Source of the DNA: Crocinitomicaceae bacterium
Lineage (GTDB): Bacteria > Bacteroidota > Bacteroidia > Flavobacteriales_D > Crocinitomicaceae
Direction of reading: 5' to 3'
Assembly (NCBI GenBank): GCA_020635955.1
Contig: JACJYW010000010.1
Coordinates: 1 to 64,000, forward strand
Length of the DNA: 64,000 nucleotides
The notes under the pieces were generated by a model. The model did no database searches. It saw only the letters and a list, made by a program, of their open reading frames with translations, and was not told the DNA's origin. The position numbers were made by a program, and so were the translations under genes. Below, piece by piece: positions 58,501 through 64,000 of this stretch. Position 1 is the first letter of the stretch; the number at the start of each line of letters is the position of its first letter.

Positions 58501-59190
58501 TTCACTTAGTCCATTATCAATGGTGTAAGCCACAAGGCTGTTACCATCAAAACAGTTGATCCCTTCATCAGAACTTATCCAAACGTTACCTTGTTTATCT
58601 TCAACTACTGAGGTGATATAATCAGATAATAGTCCCTGTTCGCGGCTTAGACTATTAATATTAAGTGGTGCATCAATTCTTGCAACATAAGGCAAGGCTT
58701 CAGAGGATTGCGGCAGGGTTATTTTCAGATTTTTTTGAATAGCCTTTAATGGAGTGCCTGAATGTATAGAATCGTCTTCGATTACCAGATATTTTCCCTG
58801 ATTTAAGCTAGCTTTTTCAGTAATTACTGCATTCAGGTTAATTGGTGATCTGATAGGAGATGCAGGAACTGTATTGTTTGCTAGTGTTGATGAAACAGCT
58901 GTAAAATTTGAGTTTCTTATGGGGCCAACTACCCATTCTTCAATAGCTTTGGTAGTGCCTTGAAAAGGAATTGCCTGACCTGAGATGACAGTATCACCAT
59001 TATTCAGTAGAATTGGTTGAATGGTGTCCAATAAATAATTTATAGAATAGCCTTCATCCAAATTGAGTTCAGTTGTTTCTGGCTGTAATGTTAGAGAATT
59101 AGGATGCTGATCTTCACTGGAGTTTTTATCCTGACAACTGATCAGAATTAAAAAAGATAAGTAGGTGATATGGTCGAAACGCAAGCGCAT
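55549..59190 (-). CDS. Propeller-Y_Y_Y-SpoIIE/PP2C-type serine phosphatase (paralogue 3)
   Basis: A 1213-residue protein. It starts with a lipoprotein-like signal 'YLSFLILISCQDKNSS'. From about 190 to 790 come over a dozen two-component-regulator propeller repeats ('GNIWIGTEQGATKFDG', 'GNLWIGTVYGLDKFDG'). A Y_Y_Y domain (about 830-910, 'MYSYKLEGLNEHWSKPSEQS'), a membrane helix (about 918-938), a coiled coil and the SpoIIE domain (about 985-1213) with all metal-site motifs follow. The sensor matches that of Bacteroidota hybrid two-component systems, which detect polysaccharide breakdown products, but the output here is a phosphatase. In the catalytic domain 'RHPEPVEGQAKAS' replaces the Ser-rich loop of the paralogues and is encoded by a dispersed DNA repeat. 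Confidence 0.9.
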   Translation of the reverse strand: MRLRFDHITYLSFLILISCQDKNSSEDQHPNSLTLQPETTELNLDEGYSINYLLDTIQPILLNNGDTVISGQAIPFQGTTKAIEEWVVGPIRNSNFTAVSSTLANNTVPASPIRSPINLNAVITEKASLNQGKYLVIEDDSIHSGTPLKAIQKNLKITLPQSSEALPYVARIDAPLNINSLSREQGLLSDYITSVVEDKQGNVWISSDEGINCFDGNSLVAYTIDNGLSEVYGYELCKDSKENIWISTEKGLLKYNGDTFIEYAIPGIKSGIFIRLITEDEQGNIWLATNQIGACKFDGENFTCYTTNEGLPNNFVQALAADHKGNIWIGTEQGATKFDGTNFTTYNSQAGLNNRIVRAITASKDGKVWIGSTSGLNYIQGDSITIYPNFPFANYGINCLMEDEDGSLWIGTSLGLVELKDGKYSTITQNEGLSNNRINDLNEFENSIWICTNEGINIIDKRSFEYSYSLEGVHDNNIIGISEDKDGNIWIGSDFGACKFDGEVYHLYNKSSGLYTNRVSKVVKDANDHFYFGTHYGIDYFDGDKFLTLRIDESAFSNNIFALIEDSKGNIWASCYAGVWRFKNDSLTHFSEKDGLPNSIVYDIEEDHEGNIWFATMQGLTKFDGQHIINYTEREGLLSNVVFNVKEDKEGNLWIGTVYGLDKFDGQHFTHFTQKNGLCENAIKAIEIDKDGKIWLGTSHGLNVIQKKNSSNYKIFSLHRRDGLKMENVFLNQLLIDSHNKLWVGTLNGLEHMDLNTFELAGSPPEVSLTTLDINESPFDFRNLGDSLNDKISFGEIGSYSNYPSELELEHQLNHLTFHFHAIDWHAPHKIMYSYKLEGLNEHWSKPSEQSKAEYRNLDHGSYKFKVCAIGESGDWSEPVVFSFKIRPPWWYSWWAVVSYIIIGLIILWLLMKWRTIKFEKRQKELETEVANATHEIQQKQIETEHQKFLIEEAHKEITDSITYAKRIQSAILPPQKIVKEYLTKSFILYKPKDIVAGDFYWLEQKDGKILFAAADCTGHGVPGAMVSVICNNGLNRSVREHGITDPGKILDKTRKIVIQEFEKSEEEVKDGMDIALCSLERHPEPVEGQAKASLKYAGAHNPLWIIRNGGAEIEEIKADKQPIGRFAEAKPFTSHRIELNPGDTFYIFSDGFADQFGGEKGKKFKASNFKELLLSVQNESMDRQKELIDEAFEKWRGNLEQLDDVCVIGVRV
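55920..55946 (-). repeat. Dispersed repeat inside a coding sequence
   Basis: On the minus strand the segment begins GTCATCCTGAGCCTGTCGAA, the core of a short repeat spread through many bacterial genomes, where it is mostly intergenic. Here it is read in frame as 'HPEPVEGQ' within the SpoIIE domain of paralogue 3. Confidence 0.65.
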
Positions 59191-59217
59191 CTGAGTTTGA
59201 ATAAATCTACGAAATTA

Positions 59218-59248
59218 TTTGTTCTGAATTGTATCATAGATAACTTTG
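59218..59248 (+). promoter_or_regulatory. Promoter of the SDR gene
   Basis: TTTG (59218-59221) and TAACTTTG (59241-59248) are separated by 19 bases, an exact match to the Bacteroidota TTTG-N19-TAnnTTTG layout. The ATG follows 18 bp later. Confidence 0.65.
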
Positions 59249-59266
59249 AAAAAAGGTTAAGCAATA

Positions 59267-60106
59267 ATGAAGGACATTACAATTCTTACAGGTGGAGCAG
59301 GGGGAATGGGCCTTGCTACGGCAAAGATTCTAGGTCAAAACCATCATATTGTTCTGTGTGATTTAAAGCAAGATAATTTGAGTAAAGCTGCTGAACAGTT
59401 GCAAAGATTGGGCATAGAATCTACTTTTTATATATGTGATATCACTGATCAAGATGCTGTAAATGTAATGTTCAATAAAATAGCTGATCAAGGTAGAATT
59501 GCATCTGTAATCCACACTGCAGGGGTAAGTCCTCAAATGGGTAAAGCTGATATGATAATGAGGATAAATGCATTGGGAACGATTAATATAACAGAAGCAT
59601 TTATTCCATATTTATCCGAGGGAGCCTGTATGATTAATATTTCTTCTATGGCAGGTTATTTTATTCCCAACTTTCTTGTTCCGAAAAGGGCTTTTGCATT
59701 TGCTTTTTCAGACAAGGAACGTTTTTATAGAAAAGCATTGAGAAGGGTCAAACTATTTCCAAAAAAACAAAGCTCGGGATTGTCATATTCAATCAGTAAA
59801 AATTTTGTGAGTTGGTATTCAATGAAAAGTGCTGCAAAATTTGGTGCAAAAGGAGCAAGGATAATCTCGATTTCGCCTGGTAGTTTTGATACTGAAATGG
59901 GCCATTTGGAAGAAAAGAGTGGGTCAAAGGCCATGTTAGAATTTGCTGCTATTAAAAGATTTGGAAAACCAGAAGAAATTGCAGAACTAATAGCTTTTTG
60001 TGTCAGTGACAGATCCAGTTATACTACAGGTATTGACATTCCCTGTGATGGGGGTGTAATTGCCGGGTTTTCTAAAAAGAATTTATTTAAGATGATGAGA
60101 AATTAG
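59267..60106 (+). CDS. Short-chain dehydrogenase/reductase
   Basis: A 279-residue protein. It has the Rossmann motif 'TGGAGGMGLATAKIL' (TGxxxGxG), 'CDLKQDN' for cofactor, 'HTAGVSP' in place of NNAG, and a catalytic Ser in 'MINISSMAGY'. Ser-Tyr-Lys are completed by 'SGLSYSISKNFV' (YxxxK). 'ISPGSFDTEMG' follows as in classical SDRs. A longer loop (about 130-165) is inserted between the catalytic Ser and Tyr. It is an NAD(P)-dependent oxidoreductase with unknown substrate. It is transcribed divergently from SpoIIE paralogue 3 and ends before a bidirectional terminator. Confidence 0.92.
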   Translation: MKDITILTGGAGGMGLATAKILGQNHHIVLCDLKQDNLSKAAEQLQRLGIESTFYICDITDQDAVNVMFNKIADQGRIASVIHTAGVSPQMGKADMIMRINALGTINITEAFIPYLSEGACMINISSMAGYFIPNFLVPKRAFAFAFSDKERFYRKALRRVKLFPKKQSSGLSYSISKNFVSWYSMKSAAKFGAKGARIISISPGSFDTEMGHLEEKSGSKAMLEFAAIKRFGKPEEIAELIAFCVSDRSSYTTGIDIPCDGGVIAGFSKKNLFKMMRN

Positions 60107-60225
60107 TGGAATGTGGAATGATAAAGGGATGGTTGTGACTATTTTAAGGTAATAGATAAGAATTTCATCATTGATATTGAATCCATTAGTCCCTACATAT
60201 TAACTGATACAAAAGGTTTAATTGA

Positions 60226-60261
60226 ATATAAAGTGATAGCTATCTAGCTACCACTTTATAT
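60226..60261. terminator. Bidirectional intrinsic terminator between convergent genes
   Basis: ATATAAAGTGATAGCT pairs with AGCTACCACTTTATAT, a 16-bp stem with one mismatch and a 4-base loop. A T-run follows on the plus strand. It serves the SDR gene, and possibly the convergent secreted protein gene ending at 60300. Confidence 0.8.
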
Positions 60262-60299
60262 TTTGGTTCTGTAAATATTTACTATTTAATTTTGTAGGA

Positions 60300-61454
60300 T
60301 CAATTGCAAACAGGTACGTCCAGTCTCGTAGAAGAGCAGTCAGTTGTGATTTTTTGAAGAATCGTGCCTGATTCTGTAGTGATCAAAGAACCTTTTTTCA
60401 AAGTAATTCTTGTAGAACTATTTGCGCTTACAGTTGTTTTACAGTCTCCAGTATTTACAGTCACTGAATGACCACATTTATTGATCAACCAGATACCAGA
60501 GGATTCCATTGTTCCAATAAAGGCTTTTTCATTTTTAGCATCCAATTCTTCTTTAGAAAGGGTACCGGTTTTACTTTTCACGACAGGTTTATCAGAATTT
60601 TTTACTGTAAGTGTGAATTCACCAGCAGCCAAAACCTTTTCCGTACCAAATCTGGTTGTATATTTTTTGCAGTTTTGCTCTGATCTTGCTGAGGTAGGTT
60701 CTTCATCTTCAGGAATATCGATCAGTATCTCAAGTTTTATTTGATGTTTCCCGTCAGGAAGAAATTCTAACATTGAATAGAAAAATTGAAGATCTGATTG
60801 TGCATATCCATCTGCAGAAGAAGGAGATAAAGCAGGTTGCCAGGTTGTCCATTGATCAATTATTTCCTGATCATAACTATTGAATGTACTTCTTCCATCA
60901 GAGTAATAACTTTTAGAGAAATCATAACTACCTCCATCTATTGTCCAACGATAGAATGTATTGCTTGAATTATTAAAGCACATTCCCATGTTAGCACATT
61001 CGTATTGAATAGAATGAGGTAAGTACACTCGGCTGTAAATGTTATCAGCAGTAGTGAAAGTACTGGTAAACATTCCTTGATTTTCTTCACCTTTAACGAT
61101 CTCTGTTTTTGCGAAAAGGATCTTGCCAACATTGGATCTGTGAAAATCGTAGGTAACGCCTTTATCTGTGGGTATTTCACTACACTTATATTTCATGTCA
61201 TCCATTTGTGTTAACATTCCCATGGCATCAATCTGTTGTTTGATTGCCGGTGCATCATCACACGTTGGACAAGCATCATAGGCTGCTTGCATTTTCGCAA
61301 CGGCACCAGAATAATCTCCGGATTCTATCATTGGAATTGCTTCTTCCAACAGAGCATCTTGTTTTTCTTTAGCCGAATTTTGGCTGAATGATTGAAAGGG
61401 TATAAGGGATAAAAATAGAATACCTGCCAGGTAGTTTTTTTTGTTTGTTTTCAT
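60300..61454 (-). CDS. Secreted TPR-like protein of unknown function
   Basis: The start is placed at the ATG giving the signal 'MKTNKKNYLAGILFLSLIPF'; a longer frame to 61526 precedes it but lacks sense as a secretion signal. The mature N-terminus (about 25-75) has TPR-like helices 'EAIPMIESGDYSGAVAKMQA' with a C-x2-C pair. The remainder (about 85-384) is beta-rich and matches nothing recognised. The C-terminal part has several Cys ('NKCGHSVTVNTGDCKTTV') that may form disulfides. No T9SS sorting domain is visible, so a periplasmic location is likely. Confidence 0.7.
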   Translation of the reverse strand: MKTNKKNYLAGILFLSLIPFQSFSQNSAKEKQDALLEEAIPMIESGDYSGAVAKMQAAYDACPTCDDAPAIKQQIDAMGMLTQMDDMKYKCSEIPTDKGVTYDFHRSNVGKILFAKTEIVKGEENQGMFTSTFTTADNIYSRVYLPHSIQYECANMGMCFNNSSNTFYRWTIDGGSYDFSKSYYSDGRSTFNSYDQEIIDQWTTWQPALSPSSADGYAQSDLQFFYSMLEFLPDGKHQIKLEILIDIPEDEEPTSARSEQNCKKYTTRFGTEKVLAAGEFTLTVKNSDKPVVKSKTGTLSKEELDAKNEKAFIGTMESSGIWLINKCGHSVTVNTGDCKTTVSANSSTRITLKKGSLITTESGTILQKITTDCSSTRLDVPVCN

Positions 61455-61555
61455 TTTTAAAGAGTTTGGAAACAATGTAAAAAGAATATTCAAATGCCTA
61501 CCAAGAAAATTAGATGGATGATACAATTAAAAAGATGAGTAGAGTACTATAGTCT

Positions 61556-62266
61556 TTATTTAATACTTTTTTTATTCTCTACAGTTATTTCAGATCCTTC
61601 AGCTAGCATAACTGATATTGGATCTGAAGAGTTGAGAAATTCGAATTCTTTACCATAAACGGTACCAAAATCAACTTTTATATCATATTCTTTCGTCTCA
61701 TATACTTCCCATCTCGGATGAGTTACCTGATATTCATTTGATTTATTATTATTCACTTTTGCATAACCCCAATAATGCTCAGTAATGAATTCAGTTTCAC
61801 TATTTGGTTTAATTCCAGATGTGTCTATATTGGCAATAATTTTGAATGAATACCAGATCTTATTTTTTCGCCATTTATATTCTATGATTCTATGATTTAC
61901 CTCTTCTTCCGATATATGTGACATGGGGAGGGTTTCATAATTCTCTTTGTAAACAGTATTTGCAACAAATGACAATGCCCTTTTTGGTACGATTTCTTTA
62001 ATAAATACGACTCCTCTTTTCCATTCACCATTTTCAAATCTCTTGACATAGAAACGAAGGTTAACTTCTTCAAAATTGACATGAAATGGAATTTTAATGC
62101 CTAATAATTTGGTGTTTACAAACCTAAATCCTACAAGGCTCACATAGCAGTTTCCGTTCCAAAGATCCAATTCAGTTCCGAACGGTAGATAATTGTTCAA
62201 GATGTCTTTATCGATCAAATAATTTGCAATTGCAAGTTTGCGCCATTCAGCTTTTAGAAAGCTCAT
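61556..62266 (-). CDS. DUF2071 (YqjF-like) family protein
   Basis: A 236-residue protein. 'AEWRKLAIANYLIDKDILNN', 'LPFGTELDLWNGNCYVSLVG' and 'FEEVNLRFYVK' are typical of the DUF2071/YqjF family, which has an acetoacetate-decarboxylase-like fold. No catalytic Lys assignment is safe. Cytoplasmic. It lies upstream of the secreted TPR-like gene on the same strand and downstream of the DUF1569 gene. Confidence 0.85.
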   Translation of the reverse strand: MSFLKAEWRKLAIANYLIDKDILNNYLPFGTELDLWNGNCYVSLVGFRFVNTKLLGIKIPFHVNFEEVNLRFYVKRFENGEWKRGVVFIKEIVPKRALSFVANTVYKENYETLPMSHISEEEVNHRIIEYKWRKNKIWYSFKIIANIDTSGIKPNSETEFITEHYWGYAKVNNNKSNEYQVTHPRWEVYETKEYDIKVDFGTVYGKEFEFLNSSDPISVMLAEGSEITVENKKSIK

Positions 62267-62326
62267 GCTTTATTAATTAATGAATATGCCTTTTAAAGGT
62301 GGTTAAAGTTTGGGCCAATTCCCAGA

Positions 62327-62779
62327 TCAAACCCCAAATTGTCTCAGGTGATGGTCCATGTGATTGAATGTTAATTTTCCCCAATCAGTTTTACTGAATT
62401 TTCCAGCGAGTTTGTTTTCTGGGATAAGTTGATCCGCTTTAAACAATTCTTCTATCGCGGCTTTCAGGTTTTGTTGACCTTTGGAAAAATCTACAGGATC
62501 GATTTTATTGTCAACCATATTTAGTTCTTTAAAAGTGTTAGCTTTTCCTTTTGGAGCTTTAACCTTCAATAGAAAGAAGCGCAATAACCACTTTGGTACC
62601 TTTGGTACATCAGATGGAGAAGGGTCTATTTTACCAATTGGAACCTCTAAAGCCATCTGCATATGAAGCATGGCCTGATTCACGTTCATTTTACCCCAAA
62701 GCGCTTTCGATTCTGGAGATAATTTGTCAATTCTAGCTTGAATTGAGTTTTTTACGGCTTGATCAAAGAAGTTTTTCAT
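62327..62779 (-). CDS. DUF1569 family protein (DinB-like fold)
   Basis: A 150-residue protein. 'LWGKMNVNQAMLHMQMALEV' and the C-terminal 'WGKLTFNHMDHHLRQFGV' carry the two conserved His regions of the DUF1569/DinB-like helical fold, which often bind a metal. Enzymatic function unknown. It is 61 bp upstream of the DUF2071 gene on the same strand and 39 bp downstream of the GNAT gene. Confidence 0.85.
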   Translation of the reverse strand: MKNFFDQAVKNSIQARIDKLSPESKALWGKMNVNQAMLHMQMALEVPIGKIDPSPSDVPKVPKWLLRFFLLKVKAPKGKANTFKELNMVDNKIDPVDFSKGQQNLKAAIEELFKADQLIPENKLAGKFSKTDWGKLTFNHMDHHLRQFGV

Positions 62780-62817
62780 CTTGAATCTAAGATATAGATG
62801 TTTAAATTAAAAAGGAG

Positions 62818-63360
62818 CTATTTTGTATACTCTTCTTTCAACAAAGAAAATACAAGGCTATCATCAGGTACGCCATCAACGGAATAGTGCTGACGTAAAC
62901 AACCTTCTTCAGTGAATCCGTTCTTTTTAATGATGCGAAGAGATGGTATATTATCACATCCAATATAGGCTTCAACCCGGTTGAGTTTCATGGTGTTAAA
63001 ACCATAATCCAAAATGGCTTCCATGGCTTCACTCATATAACCATGCTGACGATCTTCTTCACGAAAGATGGCATAACCTACTTCAGCTCTTAAGTGTCTT
63101 TGATACCAGTTGTGAAAACCGCATCTGCCAATGGCTTTATTGTTTTCTTTGATCACCATCACAAAACCCAGAATGGTGCGATCATAAGTGTCAAAACCGC
63201 CATCACTTTTTGCTTTATCAACCAGATATTCTTCATGATTTGAAAAGCCCAACATAGGTATTACTTCTTCAGCTGAATAAGTAGCATAAATGTGTTTGAG
63301 GATCTTTGAATCAACGATCTTCAAGATCAGGCGGTCGGTTTCTATGTAGTCAAATTGCAT
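62818..63360 (-). CDS. GNAT-family acetyltransferase (RimJ/RimL-like)
   Basis: The start is placed at the ATG of 'MQFDYIETDRLILKIV', the usual beginning of this family; a longer frame to 63396 runs into a SpoIIE relic. Core motifs are 'IGRCGFHNWYQRHLRAEVGY', 'YMSEAMEAILDYGF' (acetyl-CoA loop region) and 'VEAYIGCDNIPSLRIIKKNG'. It resembles ribosomal-protein or small-molecule N-acetyltransferases; substrate unknown. Confidence 0.88.
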   Translation of the reverse strand: MQFDYIETDRLILKIVDSKILKHIYATYSAEEVIPMLGFSNHEEYLVDKAKSDGGFDTYDRTILGFVMVIKENNKAIGRCGFHNWYQRHLRAEVGYAIFREEDRQHGYMSEAMEAILDYGFNTMKLNRVEAYIGCDNIPSLRIIKKNGFTEEGCLRQHYSVDGVPDDSLVFSLLKEEYTK

Positions 63361-63371
63361 GATGGGATTTT

Positions 63372-63488
63372 TTACACTCTCACTCCAATTACGCAAACGT
63401 CATCCAACTGCTTTAATTTTCCTCTCCAGTTTTCAAAGGTTTCGTCAATTAATTCTCTTTGACGATCCATTGATTTATGTTGTCTAAT
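63372..63488 (-). pseudogene. Relic of the 3' end of a SpoIIE-type phosphatase gene
   Basis: The frame encodes 38 residues and a stop. From 'SMDRQRELIDE' to 'LDDVCVIGVRV', 28 of 33 residues are identical to the tail of paralogue 3. An in-frame TAG precedes it and the CHAT gene stop lies 9 bp upstream. No other part of the phosphatase is present here. Confidence 0.75.
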
Positions 63489-63496
63489 CTAGTCAT

Positions 63497-64000
63497 TTAC
63501 TCAATCAACACAAAAGCTGCCCAAAAATAGGGGTCATACTTAGCTCTCATTTCAGCTTGGGCTTTGCTAAAGGCTCCTCGAATGTCTTTCAGTTGGAACA
63601 AGTTTTCATAGAACAAGGTCATGAACTCGGCTGTTTCAGCATCTGGCACCTGCCATAAGCTCATGATCAAATAACGAACTCCCGCCATTTTAAAAGCTCT
63701 TTGCAATCCATATACTCCTTCAGATCCTTTGATATCGCCCAAACCAGTTTCGCAAGCCGAAAGTACCACCAGTTCAGTATTAGACATATTCAGATTGGAT
63801 ACTTCCTGTGCCGATAATACGCCATCTTCACCCTTTGCGAACACATCTCTTTGCCAGGCATCATTAGCTGCAGCCAAAGCTAAACCTGAACGCATTAGCG
63901 GATTTTCGTTATTCACAAAGTTCCAGATCCCATAATTGGATGAACCTCCTCTGAAAGCAAGATCCGTTTCGTCCATCTCCACTTTTACTTCCTGACGGAT
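63497..64000 (-). CDS. CHAT-domain (caspase-like) protein, C-terminal part
   Basis: The reading frame is open to the window end, so the N-terminus lies outside; a GTG at 63982 is internal. The visible 168 residues hold the caspase-like CHAT core: 'LAFRGGSSNYG', 'GVLSAQEVSNLNMSNTELVV', the catalytic Cys in 'LSACETGLGD', then 'GVYGLQRAFKMAGVRYLIMS' and 'LWQVPDAET'. The His of the dyad lies upstream of the window. CHAT proteins are cysteine peptidases, often behind TPRs, in signalling and defence. A SpoIIE gene tail follows directly downstream. Confidence 0.88.
   Translation of the reverse strand: MRQEVKVEMDETDLAFRGGSSNYGIWNFVNNENPLMRSGLALAAANDAWQRDVFAKGEDGVLSAQEVSNLNMSNTELVVLSACETGLGDIKGSEGVYGLQRAFKMAGVRYLIMSLWQVPDAETAEFMTLFYENLFQLKDIRGAFSKAQAEMRAKYDPYFWAAFVLIE

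Noticed and set aside
63497..64000. Calling the CHAT gene part of an anti-phage or gasdermin-type defence system
   Set aside because: No gasdermin, nuclease, reverse transcriptase or other defence gene is visible nearby, and the N-terminal half is outside the window.
1..64000. tRNA, rRNA, riboswitch or replication-origin sequences
   Set aside because: None could be recognised by eye on either strand; absence of short tRNAs cannot be fully excluded without a covariance search.

Overview
The window is chromosomal DNA from a bacterium of the phylum Bacteroidota, most likely the order Flavobacteriales. The evidence is the type IX secretion (T9SS) cargo proteins with type A and type B C-terminal sorting domains, a PorP/SprF partner protein, the gliding genes gldD and gldE, two-component 'triple-Y' propellers, Bacteroidota-type promoters (TAnnTTTG), few Shine-Dalgarno sites and an AT-rich composition. 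No rRNA, tRNA, CRISPR array, transposase or prophage gene was recognised.

Layout. (1) 1-12.0 kb: the 3' part of a giant secreted HYR-repeat adhesin (more than 3,690 residues, about 40 HYR modules, SprB-type repeats, type B sorting domain), translationally coupled to a PorP/SprF outer-membrane gene. (2) 12-22 kb: housekeeping and secreted genes: kdsB, an RsuA/RluB pseudouridine synthase, a GH18-CUB-PKD T9SS cargo, a HAD phosphatase, a propeller-like secreted protein, a TerB/LETM1-like protein, a GNAT enzyme, hflX and a small membrane protein. (3) 22-26.4 kb: two coupled genes holding three amidohydrolase domains, only one of which keeps its metal ligands. (4) 26.5-34.6 kb: recX, rng, hup, mutY, ssb, gldE, gldD, a coupled histidine kinase and dps. 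(5) 34.7-44.8 kb, all on the minus strand: a heavy-metal efflux locus (response regulator, kinase, RND pump fused to its outer-membrane channel, adaptor lipoprotein, unusual P-type ATPase). Two near-identical 16-bp direct-repeat boxes lie before the regulator and before the pump, and probably mark the regulator's binding sites. (6) 44.8-59.2 kb: a signalling region with three SpoIIE/PP2C-type phosphatases that share one output domain but have different sensors (TPR, TPR, beta-propeller). It also holds an Hpt-like protein, a SET-domain protein, PPK2 and several secreted or outer-membrane proteins. (7) 59.2-64 kb: an SDR enzyme, a secreted TPR-like protein, DUF2071, DUF1569 and GNAT proteins, a SpoIIE tail relic, and a CHAT (caspase-like) protein cut by the window end.

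The most notable features are the SpoIIE family and its debris, the regulator boxes of the efflux locus, and the internal order of the HYR array. For SpoIIE there are three intact paralogues with an in-frame variable loop, one of which carries a dispersed repeat, plus three orphan copies of the SpoIIE 3' end in neighbouring DNA. One of these orphan tails lies directly behind the CHAT gene. In the HYR array, 23 consecutive modules are exactly 246 bp long, and twelve of them form a 984-bp four-module higher-order repeat. All functional calls come from reading motifs; no database search was run.
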